Shown: piece after piece, positions 48,288-56,869 of the stretch
Numbering within the stretch: the stretch's first letter is position 1
How the letters are laid out: the number at the start of each line of letters is the position of its first letter
The notes under the pieces: model-generated
Database searches by the model: none
What the model saw: only the letters and a program-made list of their open reading frames with translations
Told to the model about the DNA's origin: nothing
Translations under genes and position numbers: made by a program
Source: an uncultured Bacillota bacterium
Lineage (GTDB): Bacteria > Bacillota_I > Bacilli_A > RF39 > UBA660
Length of the DNA: 64,000 bases
Assembly: GCA_946626905.1 (NCBI GenBank)
Contig: CAMOVA010000001.1
Span: 1-64,000, forward strand
Direction: 5' to 3'

Positions 48288-49559
48288 TTAATTTTTTCTT
48301 TTCAAATACGACAATAAATAAAGAATTCCTATAAAAGATGAATAACTAAGTATTATAAAAATATATACTTTTATATCACTTGTCTTTGGATTATCAGGTA
48401 TATCATTTTTTATGTTTAAAATAGGTATTTCTTCTTTATTATCTAATGATATTTCTTCTTTTTTTATTTCTAATGGGGTTTCTTCTTTTTGTTCTGTTTT
48501 AATTATCTTTTTTTCTTTTATTTTTTCATTAGTTAATTCTATTTCTTGATTATCTGAATTTATATCTACTTCATGCATTTCTAAATCTATTTTATAGCCA
48601 TCTTTAGCTTCTTTTTCTTTTATATAATATTTATCATATAACAATCTATCAAAAAGTGCTTCTCCACTTAAATCAGTAGCTTTTGTAGATAAGAGTGAAT
48701 TGTTTTTGTCATATAATTCAAAAACAACATTTTCTAATGGTTCTTTAGTTTCTGAATCTATTTTTTTAACTGTTAGTTTCCCATTAATAACATTAATATC
48801 AATTTTATAATTAAGTGTTTTTAAGTTGCCTGGCAACAATAAATTTTGTCCTTTTGAAGCTTTAAAATATGTACTATAATCTGAATATAAATTGTATTTT
48901 TTATTTAAATTTAAAGTGTATTTACCTTCCATTTTAGTTTCAATATTTAGTTTGTTATTATTTATATTCGCATTTATATCATTTGCTTTTTCTACCTCAT
49001 ATTCTTTTAATACATTATTTTTATCATCAACAGATATAGTACTTTCAGGCAAAAGATCAGGCACTTCAATACTTGGTAATATATCAGAATTTTTCACTAA
49101 ATTTTCAAGTTCATTAATTTCATCTGTATATTTAACAACTCTATTTCCATCAAACTTATCTGTAAAAAATATATCCATATTAGGTTCTACTGTTTTCCAT
49201 ATCATAAATTGTGTTATCGCATACCACTTATTAGTTGTATGATTTTTATATCCATAGCCATAATAAGCAAGTTTTTCAATTCTATTTAATTGATAATTAG
49301 ATAAATTAATATTTGTAGATTTAGTATAAACTTCATCTTCATATAATCTAACTCTTGGGCTTATACAATAAGTTGCTTTATTATCAGATTTTCTTCTAAT
49401 AAATCTCATTAATTGTGGTTTGGAAAAATCCCCTTCTTTTAAATTTGCATATATACCACTTATCCAATTATCTTCATAAAAATAATCAGCTTTTACAGAA
49501 TTAATTCTAATAACAGTTACAAACAATACAAGTAAACATATTTTTATTGTTTTTTTCAT
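48288..49559 (-). CDS. Thioester-domain surface adhesin with SpaA-like domain and sorting signal
   Basis: 423 aa. Signal peptide 1-~24; TQXA-type thioester domain ~28-150, with C65 (TYCISPR) and Q117 (AITQFMIW) placed to form the internal thioester; a middle beta region; SpaA/Cna-B-like domain ~260-345 (KLTVKKIDSETKEPLENVVF, KEKEAKDGYKI); Glu/Lys-rich spacer; then NPKTS (390-394), a membrane helix (~397-418) and KRKN tail, i.e. a sortase-type sorting signal. Such proteins bind host ligands covalently through the thioester. No sortase gene is in the window. Confidence 0.88.
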   Translation of the reverse strand: MKKTIKICLLVLFVTVIRINSVKADYFYEDNWISGIYANLKEGDFSKPQLMRFIRRKSDNKATYCISPRVRLYEDEVYTKSTNINLSNYQLNRIEKLAYYGYGYKNHTTNKWYAITQFMIWKTVEPNMDIFFTDKFDGNRVVKYTDEINELENLVKNSDILPSIEVPDLLPESTISVDDKNNVLKEYEVEKANDINANINNNKLNIETKMEGKYTLNLNKKYNLYSDYSTYFKASKGQNLLLPGNLKTLNYKIDINVINGKLTVKKIDSETKEPLENVVFELYDKNNSLLSTKATDLSGEALFDRLLYDKYYIKEKEAKDGYKIDLEMHEVDINSDNQEIELTNEKIKEKKIIKTEQKEETPLEIKKEEISLDNKEEIPILNIKNDIPDNPKTSDIKVYIFIILSYSSFIGILYLLSYLKRKN

Positions 49560-49639
49560 ATATTTCTCCTTTCACGAAAGATAATATATTAAAAAACTAA
49601 ATAACTCAAATGTATTTTTTTGTTTGTTTTTATATATAA

Positions 49640-49664
49640 AAAAGCAGATTTTAACAATCTGCTT
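49640..49664 (-). terminator. Terminator of prepilin-like gene
   Basis: AAAGCAGATT/AATCTGCTTT stem followed by a T run on the minus strand. Confidence 0.8.
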
Positions 49665-49696
49665 TATAATTATTTATTTTATATATTTATAAGCCA

Positions 49697-50119
49697 CTAA
49701 TTAACAAATTTATTATCAAACCCAAAAGTTGTATAAGTACCATCACATGCGATATATGGTTTATATGAACTATCTTTATAACTATACAAAACATAACCTT
49801 CACAAGTATTTGTACTAACTACTGGATCTTTTAATTCTTTTAATAAATTAGCACGCTTAAGCATTTTTACAGTAATTACATAATCATTATTTTTATCAAA
49901 ACTATATTTAATTGATGCATTTTTTAAACTGTCTTCAAGATCTTGATAATATTGATCAGTATCCTCAGCCGGCATAATAGATTTATCAGTTATTTTAGTA
50001 TCATATTTATTATCAGTGCGAAAATAACGATTTAAATAAATAGAAATAACAATTAATATAAACATTGAAATTCCCATAAAAACTAAAACTTCTGGTAATC
50101 CAAACCCTTTTTTATTCAT
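49697..50119 (-). CDS. Type IV prepilin-like protein
   Basis: 140 aa from the chosen start. MNKKGFGLPEVLVFMGISMF carries a prepilin-peptidase site (cleavage after G5, F+1, E at +5) followed by the hydrophobic pilin helix. The remainder has a short helical region and a small beta domain with two cysteines near the end (TCEGYV...YIACDG), likely a disulfide loop. The start codon lies within the last codons of the NrtR-like gene (TATGAATAA), with no separate RBS, so it is probably coupled. No other pilus or competence genes are nearby. Confidence 0.78.
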   Translation of the reverse strand: MNKKGFGLPEVLVFMGISMFILIVISIYLNRYFRTDNKYDTKITDKSIMPAEDTDQYYQDLEDSLKNASIKYSFDKNNDYVITVKMLKRANLLKELKDPVVSTNTCEGYVLYSYKDSSYKPYIACDGTYTTFGFDNKFVN

Positions 50120-50762
50120 AGTAAACATTTTTATCATCAGTTTCTTTAAAACTATATAGAGTAGCTGGTCTACCACTCATTGAAACATTTTTCTCATTAG
50201 TATTTTCAATAATATCAAGACTTAATAATTTTTTTCTAAAGTTTCTTCTATCGATTTCTTTACCTAATAATTGTTCAAATAATTTTTGTAATTCTGGCAT
50301 TGTGAAATCACTTGGAAAGAATTTTCTTAAATATTTAGTATTTAATAGTTTAGTCTTAAATAAATCTGTAGTTTTTTTAATAATTTCTCCATGATCATAA
50401 ATTGTTTTTGGAATATTATCGACATTAAACCACTCATATTCTTCACTTTCTTCTATATTAAGGTTTAATTTTACAGTATCAATAATAGCAATCATAGAAA
50501 TACCAACTATTCTAGTGTCAGGAATTCTATCAATTTGTGTTGTTATAATTCCTGGTTCAGTATAAACATCATTTACACCTAATTTTTCACTTATAGTTGC
50601 TTCTGCACATTCTTCAATTGTTTCTTTGTTAATCATAAGATTACTTGGAAGCATCCAATAACCTTTAAATGGATCATCCATCTTTTTGAATAATAGTATT
50701 TTTAATTCTCCATTATCTACTGTATAAAGATTTACTAAGGCTTCTATTTTATTATTAAACAT
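50112..50762 (-). CDS. NrtR-like regulator: degenerate Nudix domain plus winged helix
   Basis: 216 aa. Residues ~1-130 form a Nudix fold, but the Nudix box is degraded: the R-E pair reads A-T and the E-E pair reads E-K (pattern NKETIEECAEATISEKLGV), so hydrolysis is unlikely. Residues ~140-210 are a C-terminal winged helix (NFRKKLLSLDII, SGRPATLYSF) as in NrtR. NrtR proteins use the inactive Nudix domain to sense ADP-ribose or related nucleotides and control NAD or sugar genes. Targets here unknown. AAAGGAGAG selects the ATG at 50762. Confidence 0.85.
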   Translation of the reverse strand: MFNNKIEALVNLYTVDNGELKILLFKKMDDPFKGYWMLPSNLMINKETIEECAEATISEKLGVNDVYTEPGIITTQIDRIPDTRIVGISMIAIIDTVKLNLNIEESEEYEWFNVDNIPKTIYDHGEIIKKTTDLFKTKLLNTKYLRKFFPSDFTMPELQKLFEQLLGKEIDRRNFRKKLLSLDIIENTNEKNVSMSGRPATLYSFKETDDKNVYYE

Positions 50763-50830
50763 AATAACTCTCCTTTTGTGTAATATTAACAATTAAATTA
50801 TAATATATTTTTAAATTATTGTCAAATAAA

Positions 50831-50850
50831 AAGCAATGAATACATTGCTT
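50831..50850 (-). terminator. Terminator of Hpt-receiver gene
   Basis: AAGCAATG/CATTGCTT stem with TTTATTT following on the minus strand. Confidence 0.75.
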
Positions 50851-51625
50851 ATTTAAACATAATAGTTTTTTCTACTACTCTTTTAACATCTCTTTCATTA
50901 AAAGGTTTTTGTAACATATCAATTATTGGATACTTAAATGCTTTATCAATTGATTCTCTATCATCAGCACCTGTTATTATTGATACAGGATATTTAGTAA
51001 ACATATTGTTTTGAGTAAAGTAATCTAATACATCAAATCCATTAACATTAGGCATATTTAAATCAAGTAATACACCTTTTATTTTATCATCAACATTATT
51101 TTGTAATATATTTATTGCTTCATTACCATCGTGAGCTAGAACAACTTCATATGTATCATTAAATATTTTTGAAATAAAGTTACCTATCATATCAGAATCA
51201 TCAACTACTAAAATAGCACTTGTCTTAGGTCCACTACTATAAACAGGTTGTACTTGTTTAACAGCTTCTTTACCTAAATATCTAGAAGTTAAATCAATAA
51301 TTCTATTTGTTTCTGAAATAAGTTCTTCATAATGATTGAATACAAATCCAGCATCATTTGCTTTACCTTGTAACTCATGTTGAAGCGCTAATTCAGCTAA
51401 TCTTGTAAATCCTAAATATCTAGCATCACTTTTTAAAGAATGCGCATATATTGCATAATTAGACATATCTGAAGCTTCTTTATATTTTTTTAAATTTTCT
51501 AATTTTTCATTAACTCCATCTAAGAATTCTCCTAATGTTTCATCATATGTTGCCATATCTCCAAATAGTTCTAAACTTTTAGCAACATCTACACCATTAT
51601 TTGTTAATAAACTTACATCTCTCAT
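50849..51625 (-). CDS. Hpt phosphotransfer plus receiver domain protein
   Basis: 258 aa. Residues ~10-105 are an Hpt four-helix domain with phospho-accepting H62 (IYAHSLKSDARYLG). Residues ~135-258 are a receiver domain with acidic VVDDSD, phospho-acceptor D188 (LLDLNMPNVNG), T in IITG and K in MLQKPF. No DNA-binding output. It is a phosphorelay intermediate that could pass phosphate between a hybrid kinase and other regulators, but no kinase is adjacent. GGTGAT selects the ATG at 51625. Confidence 0.9.
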   Translation of the reverse strand: MRDVSLLTNNGVDVAKSLELFGDMATYDETLGEFLDGVNEKLENLKKYKEASDMSNYAIYAHSLKSDARYLGFTRLAELALQHELQGKANDAGFVFNHYEELISETNRIIDLTSRYLGKEAVKQVQPVYSSGPKTSAILVVDDSDMIGNFISKIFNDTYEVVLAHDGNEAINILQNNVDDKIKGVLLDLNMPNVNGFDVLDYFTQNNMFTKYPVSIITGADDRESIDKAFKYPIIDMLQKPFNERDVKRVVEKTIMFK

Positions 51626-51671
51626 ATTATCACCTACCATAAATTATAACATATTAAAGCCTTTTAAGCAA

Positions 51672-52295
51672 TTAATTCTTCTTCTTTCCTAACTTACTGT
51701 CAATTATCTGTACAATACTTCCATAACCTACAAAGAATACATATATAACAAGTAGATTAACCATAACCCCTAACATTCCATATTTTTCTACATCCATATA
51801 GTAATAAGGGTATGTATTTCCATGTAAGAAAGTACCTCCTAAAGAAATATATACAAGTACAAATAATTGATAAACTATTATTATAAAACTCCATATAATT
51901 GGATATTCACGTTTTAAATGTCCTTTTTCACCAAATAAAATATAATCAAGTATAACTAGTATTGGAACTACTAAATGAACTAAATTACATTCTAAAGCAT
52001 GATCCTTAAAGTCTGAAATTTGACCAGCTAAAACAAAATTATAGATAAAAAATGTCGCAGTTATTCCCATAGTAACTGTACCTTTGGTTATATAGTAAGC
52101 TCCATTCTTTTTTAATTTATTGGTTAACATTAAAATAACTAATATTAAAAAATATACTAAGCATAATAAATTACTTAAATTTGTAAAATAAAGTATTCCC
52201 TTTTCAAATGATAAAAATCTGAAATTCAAATACAAAGATAAAGCTGCGACTACTATAATAACCATTCTATATAGTAATACAATTTTATTTTTCAT
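51672..52295 (-). CDS. Pr6Pr-family membrane protein
   Basis: 207 aa with six hydrophobic helices. FTNLSNLLCLVYFL, NLVHLVVPILVILDYILFG and the aromatic GNTYPYYYMD segment are characteristic of the Pr6Pr/FAR-17a-AIG1-like family, whose bacterial function is not established (eukaryotic AIG1 relatives are lipid hydrolases). GGTGGTAC-type RBS. Likely monocistronic. Confidence 0.82.
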   Translation of the reverse strand: MKNKIVLLYRMVIIVVAALSLYLNFRFLSFEKGILYFTNLSNLLCLVYFLILVILMLTNKLKKNGAYYITKGTVTMGITATFFIYNFVLAGQISDFKDHALECNLVHLVVPILVILDYILFGEKGHLKREYPIIWSFIIIVYQLFVLVYISLGGTFLHGNTYPYYYMDVEKYGMLGVMVNLLVIYVFFVGYGSIVQIIDSKLGKKKN

Positions 52296-52364
52296 AGTAC
52301 CACCATTTTAATTATATCAAACACAAAATAAAAGTAAACAAGATTAGTAAAGTAAACGTAAAAA

Positions 52365-52382
52365 AAAATTAATCAATCATGA
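52365..52382 (-). terminator. Terminator of small hypothetical gene
   Basis: TTAATCA/TGATTAA stem followed by nine T on the minus strand. Confidence 0.75.
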
Positions 52383-52795
52383 TTAATCATATTTAATAAA
52401 TTAATTTTAAACATATCTTTTTCAGAATGTTGTTTTGAAACCATAACTCCTTTATAAGTTACAAGTTCTGATTGATGTCCTTCACTTAAAATAGCCTCTG
52501 GTTCTAACTTATCTAAAAGAATCATCTTATCATTTTCATATACGACATAAAGTAATTTAATTTCTCCATGAACTTTAGCAAACAAAGAATCTGTTGGAAG
52601 CTTTAATTCATAACTTTTTGTATTATTTTCTTTATTAGTAGAAACAATTTCCCCTAAAAAATCTCCTTCTTTTAAACTTGGATAGTAATCGAAGTGTAAT
52701 TTTTTATAGGCTAACATATTATATTTTTTTAATGATCTTTCTAGTTTATGAAATTCATTTTCATTTACGTAATCAAACAAATATGTTTCTTTCAT
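52373..52795 (-). CDS. Conserved-looking small cytoplasmic protein, unknown
   Basis: 140 aa, soluble, no signal peptide or helix. Acidic with alternating beta-type stretches (LLYVVYENDKMILLDKLEPEA). No family recognised. GGAGG lies 8 bases before the ATG at 52795 and a terminator follows, so it is a genuine single-gene unit. Confidence 0.65.
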   Translation of the reverse strand: MKETYLFDYVNENEFHKLERSLKKYNMLAYKKLHFDYYPSLKEGDFLGEIVSTNKENNTKSYELKLPTDSLFAKVHGEIKLLYVVYENDKMILLDKLEPEAILSEGHQSELVTYKGVMVSKQHSEKDMFKINLLNMINHD

Positions 52796-52876
52796 CAAAA
52801 GCCTCCTTTGCTATCTTATCATCTATAATAAATATTATCACAATTAATTTTCAAAGTCAATAAAATAAAAAGTCAA

Positions 52877-52900
52877 AAAAAAGAGGAATTATCCTCTTTT
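52877..52900 (-). terminator. Terminator of large exported protein gene
   Basis: AAAAAGAGGA/TCCTCTTTTT stem with a minus-strand T run, overlapping the stop of the gene at 52889. Confidence 0.8.
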
Positions 52901-54808
52901 TGTCATAACTTTTACTCCGGTATTTTCGTTAACTAAAGAATTTCTTAAAGCATATAAGTTTGCTTTTGCAGTTGCGATTAAGTTTAATTTTTTATTAACA
53001 ACTACTTCTTCTACTTCTTCTACTTCTTCTTCAATAAGTTCTTCTTCGCCTTCGAATTTTTCAAAGTATTGATCATTTTTTTGTTCAATTACTTTTTCAG
53101 TTTCTTTCTCAGTTACTGTTTCTTGTTGTTTTCCAGTAATTGTTTCAACTTTTCCATCACTTACTTTTTCTTCTTTACCGTTTTTCTTTTCTTTATATTC
53201 AGTTGTTGGTTTTTGATAAGCAGCTTTAGCTGATCTTACATAATTGTTCCATCCATCGATATATCCATCTTTATATCCTTTAATATAATCTGCATCATGT
53301 GATCCACTTGGATTTGGTGCGGAAGATATAGTTGATGGTATTTTTCCAGAACTAATTTGTTGATTGTAAGCAGCTCTAGAACCAGCTGTTTCACCAGCTC
53401 CTTTACCAGCGATATATGAATCACCAGATTCAGAAGCTTTTTTAGTTTCATCATACTTAGAAGTATCTTGATTTTGTTTTTTATCTCTATTATACTTCTT
53501 AGTTGATTTTTCACGTTTATCTTCTGGTACATTCTTTTCATCAGTTGTTCTAGTTGTTGTTGTACCAACTTGTTTTTCCCAATATTCAGTTTGATCTTCA
53601 TTATTTTTACCATAGTTGAATTCATTAATATAATCAACTGCATCAACTCTTTTATATAATGACCAATCAATTTTACTATAAACTCTTTCTATTATATTTT
53701 CTTCATAATATTCTTCATTAGCATTTAATATCATTGTATTAGATATAATAGAATTAAAATCTTCTAAAGTATAGTATACTGTATAACTTAAAGCATCTGT
53801 TTCATTAAGTAAAGAACCTGTAAATGTATTACCGTCTTTAATAGTTGCTAATATTTGTTCAGAAGACATATTTTCATATCCCTTTATACCGAATTCTTTA
53901 GCCATTTTTCTTAACTTATCAGCACTATATACTTCAAGTTCATCTGAACAATCTGCTAATAAAACATTAAATGGTTTATTATAGATTCCTGTTCTATCTT
54001 CTTTATCATTTATGATATTTCCATCTAATCTATCTAAATCATATAAACTAGATAAAGCCATAAATGTTGAAGTTAAATCTAAATTATATTTGATATATGA
54101 ACCATTAGTTTCTGAATTTAAATCAATTAATTCTTTTTTAACACCAATGATTTTTTTAACTAACTTATTATATTTACTTGTATCATCTTTTTTATTTGCT
54201 TTATGTAATTTAGCTTTTAAATCAGATAATTTAGTAAATAATTCAGCTTTTTTACTATCCATAAATAGATTATTATAATCCATTTTTTTACTTGGAGTAG
54301 TAATAGTTAATTGATCACCAAATATTTGCATAAATTTAGTAAATTGTTCACGCATTTTAGTATCAGTTAATGTTCTTTTACCATTAATAATTGCTAAAGG
54401 TACTCCACCTATTTCATCTCTATTAACTAATAGATTTGAATATAAAGTCATTTTAACAATTTCTCTTTTTTGATCTTCTGTTAATTCCTTACCATAATCA
54501 TAGAAACCATTTTCAAGACCATCATTTATAAATGCAACTGTTTTATTTTCAATAGAATCAATTGTATTATAAGCATCTTGATATTCATCTACTACGACTG
54601 GATTTTCTGGAATTTCTGGAATTTCAGTTGAGATTTCTTTTTCTACTACTGGTTTTGTTGTTTCATTACCTATATTTTTATTATTACATCCTACTGCTCC
54701 TAGTAAAGTAGCACCAATTGTTCCAGCTAGAACAAGTGGAGCTGCTTTAGAAGTTCTTTTTTTGATTTTATATTTTAAACCATCTATAAACATTTCTAAT
54801 TCAGTCAT
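52889..54808 (-). CDS. Large exported or membrane-anchored protein, unknown
   Basis: 639 aa. A cytoplasmic N-terminal stretch (~1-22) precedes a helix (~23-40) that ends LLGAVGCNNK, a lipobox-like cysteine far from the N-terminus, so it could be lipid-modified or simply anchored. Residues ~70-400 are helical and charged. Residues ~440-530 are Gly/Ser-rich with Gly-Tyr repeats (DYIKGYKDGYIDGWNNY). The C-terminus is Glu/Val-rich (~555-600). No family recognised. It follows the repeat protein at 54833 by 24 bases, probably one surface-protein operon. Confidence 0.65.
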   Translation of the reverse strand: MTELEMFIDGLKYKIKKRTSKAAPLVLAGTIGATLLGAVGCNNKNIGNETTKPVVEKEISTEIPEIPENPVVVDEYQDAYNTIDSIENKTVAFINDGLENGFYDYGKELTEDQKREIVKMTLYSNLLVNRDEIGGVPLAIINGKRTLTDTKMREQFTKFMQIFGDQLTITTPSKKMDYNNLFMDSKKAELFTKLSDLKAKLHKANKKDDTSKYNKLVKKIIGVKKELIDLNSETNGSYIKYNLDLTSTFMALSSLYDLDRLDGNIINDKEDRTGIYNKPFNVLLADCSDELEVYSADKLRKMAKEFGIKGYENMSSEQILATIKDGNTFTGSLLNETDALSYTVYYTLEDFNSIISNTMILNANEEYYEENIIERVYSKIDWSLYKRVDAVDYINEFNYGKNNEDQTEYWEKQVGTTTTRTTDEKNVPEDKREKSTKKYNRDKKQNQDTSKYDETKKASESGDSYIAGKGAGETAGSRAAYNQQISSGKIPSTISSAPNPSGSHDADYIKGYKDGYIDGWNNYVRSAKAAYQKPTTEYKEKKNGKEEKVSDGKVETITGKQQETVTEKETEKVIEQKNDQYFEKFEGEEELIEEEVEEVEEVVVNKKLNLIATAKANLYALRNSLVNENTGVKVMTKRG

Positions 54809-54832
54809 AATATCCCTCCTTAAACTTTTCTA

Positions 54833-56497
54833 TTAACCAACTAATTCAGTTTTACATACACCTGTGTATACATATCCTAAATTTAATAATGTTAAATCAT
54901 TATAAGTACTCCATTTATAAGATACTGATCCTGGTGTAGTTGATTTAGTTCTTGATCTATATGAAGTTTTTGTGTAATATTCATACACTGGTTCTTTTTC
55001 AGTTATTTTTTCATAACCTGTAACAATCATACGTTGTGTAGTATAACCTGTTGTATATGTTGAGTAAGATGCACAACGATAATTTGAAGATGATGTAACT
55101 GGTGTGATTTGATATACTCTATATAAGTATACAACACCATATGTACATTCATTAGTACAATAATAATTATATTTACCTACATATTCATATCTATATGAAG
55201 ATGTTTTTAAATTAGCTGGAGCAGAAGTTAATTTAACTGTTCCAATTAATGTTTCTTTATAACTATTTACTGTTACATCAACAGTATATTTTGTACATAC
55301 TTTTGTAGTTGAAGATCCAACTACTACAGTTTCTTCTTTTGTAATTGGTTTTGATAAATCATCTTTTGTAGTAACATTCCATCCAATTTGTTTTCTATAT
55401 TTAGAAGTTTTCTTTTGTACTTCTACATTAGATGTAGCAGATATTTCTTTTTCTGTCCAAGCAGACCATTCAGAATATTTAACTACACCTGCTGTTGTTT
55501 TCTTATATTCACAAACAGTTCTATATGATGGAAGACAAGCTTTCTTGTATTCTTCTTTACTTACTACATTACCATTATCATCATAATATTTTCCATTTAC
55601 TACTCTACAATAATATTTTTCTATAATAGTAGGTTCACAAGCTTTCTTGTATTCTTCTTTGCTTACTACATTACCATAATTATCATAATATTTTCCATTT
55701 ACTACTCTACAGTAATATTTTTTAGAATCACAAGCTTTTTTATATTCTTCTTTACTTACAACGTTACCATTGTTGTCATAATATTTTCCATTTACTACTC
55801 TACAGTAATATTTTTTAACAACAACTTTACTATGACATGATCTTTCATAAGCAGCTTTACTTACTACATAACCATGTTTATCATAATATTTTCCATTTAC
55901 TACTTTACAATAGTATTTTTTAGGTGTTTTAACAACTACAGTATGTACTTTAGAAGCTTTCTTCTTAACATTATATACTTTAGTTGGTGTTCCTTTCTTC
56001 TCACAAACTGTTTTAGAACAATAATCATAACATCCCATATATACTAATAGATAATTTTCTTCTTCACCACATTTTAAGTTAACTTTCATGACATATTCAT
56101 CGTTTTTCTTAGTTACTTTTACATATGATTTAGTTTTACTACATTGATTTCCATTTTTATCTTTAAATGGTAATACAATTTTTTTATCTAACATTTCTTG
56201 TAATGTTAAAATTACTGATTCACCAGTTTTTCCTGGTAAACGCTCAATTGTAAAATAGCTTTGTGCTCCTTCTTTCATTGACATTAAATTTTCATTGAAA
56301 ATTCTGTCATATAAAATTGATAAATCTGCATTCTCTGTAACAGTAGTTGAACCACCATTATCTGATGATTTTGTAGCTTTCTTTAAATCAGTTTTAGTTG
56401 GAAATAACCAAAGTAAAATAAAGATAAATAAAGCCACAAATAAAAATTGTAAAATTACGCTTCTTACGCTAAAATTATTTCTTGATTCAGTATACAT
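54833..56497 (-). CDS. Membrane-anchored Cys-rich repeat protein
   Basis: 554 aa. One N-terminal helix (~13-32), then an extracellular region. Residues 195-221, 230-256, 261-287 and 295-321 are four copies of a 27-residue unit of the form YYCxVVNGKYYDxxGxVVS + KxxYxxxC. The C-terminal ~230 residues are Thr/Ser/Tyr-rich with scattered cysteines and paired-Lys motifs. Many cysteines suggest disulfides or a matrix-forming surface protein. No family recognised. GGGGGGA-type RBS just before the ATG. Co-directional with the 639-aa gene. Confidence 0.68.
   Translation of the reverse strand: MYTESRNNFSVRSVILQFLFVALFIFILLWLFPTKTDLKKATKSSDNGGSTTVTENADLSILYDRIFNENLMSMKEGAQSYFTIERLPGKTGESVILTLQEMLDKKIVLPFKDKNGNQCSKTKSYVKVTKKNDEYVMKVNLKCGEEENYLLVYMGCYDYCSKTVCEKKGTPTKVYNVKKKASKVHTVVVKTPKKYYCKVVNGKYYDKHGYVVSKAAYERSCHSKVVVKKYYCRVVNGKYYDNNGNVVSKEEYKKACDSKKYYCRVVNGKYYDNYGNVVSKEEYKKACEPTIIEKYYCRVVNGKYYDDNGNVVSKEEYKKACLPSYRTVCEYKKTTAGVVKYSEWSAWTEKEISATSNVEVQKKTSKYRKQIGWNVTTKDDLSKPITKEETVVVGSSTTKVCTKYTVDVTVNSYKETLIGTVKLTSAPANLKTSSYRYEYVGKYNYYCTNECTYGVVYLYRVYQITPVTSSSNYRCASYSTYTTGYTTQRMIVTGYEKITEKEPVYEYYTKTSYRSRTKSTTPGSVSYKWSTYNDLTLLNLGYVYTGVCKTELVG
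55535..55915 (-). repeat. Four in-frame 81-bp repeats
   Basis: DNA encoding the four 27-residue cysteine-bounded units, with short variable spacers. Three copies are nearly identical and the fourth (N-terminal) is more diverged, indicating recent duplication. Confidence 0.9.
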
Positions 56498-56585
56498 AAT
56501 ACTCCCCCCTTAAAAATTTTACGAGGCCTATGATAACACAAAAATATATTATTGTCAAGTTTTTAATATCTTTTTAGCAAACAAA

Positions 56586-56612
56586 AATAACCCTTAAATT
56601 ATAAGGGCTATT
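56586..56612 (-). terminator. Terminator of ABC-2/Smr operon
   Basis: AATAACCCTTA/TAAGGGCTATT stem (one wobble) with a minus-strand T run. Confidence 0.75.
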
Positions 56613-56868
56613 TTACATTTATTCGAACAATAGTACTTCCTGTATTATTATAACAAATTTTATACTCTAAAACATGCTTATTTTTCCTTAAAACCTCATG
56701 TGTTGTTGCTTTTAAAACACCTGTTCCAATACCATGAACTATTACAAATTCTTTATTTTTTAATTTAATATTATCATTTATGAAGTCTATTATAGCTACT
56801 CTAGCACTTTCTCTATCAAATCCATGTAAATCTAGTGATGGTAAATTTTTTATAAATACTGTATCCAT
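56608..56868 (-). CDS. Stand-alone Smr domain protein
   Basis: 86 aa, the Smr domain only: LDLHGFDRESARV (~12-24) and HGIGTGVLK (~45-53). Smr is the C-terminal nuclease-type domain of MutS2; stand-alone copies bind or nick branched DNA or RNA. It lies one base after the ABC-2 permease stop, so it is probably in that operon. Its role next to an exporter is unclear. Confidence 0.88.
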   Translation of the reverse strand: MDTVFIKNLPSLDLHGFDRESARVAIIDFINDNIKLKNKEFVIVHGIGTGVLKATTHEVLRKNKHVLEYKICYNNTGSTIVRINVK

Positions 56869-56869
56869 A

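Noticed and set aside
55535..55915. Repeat array as a CRISPR
   Set aside because: Units are in-frame, 81 bp with degenerate third positions and coding spacers; no cas genes.
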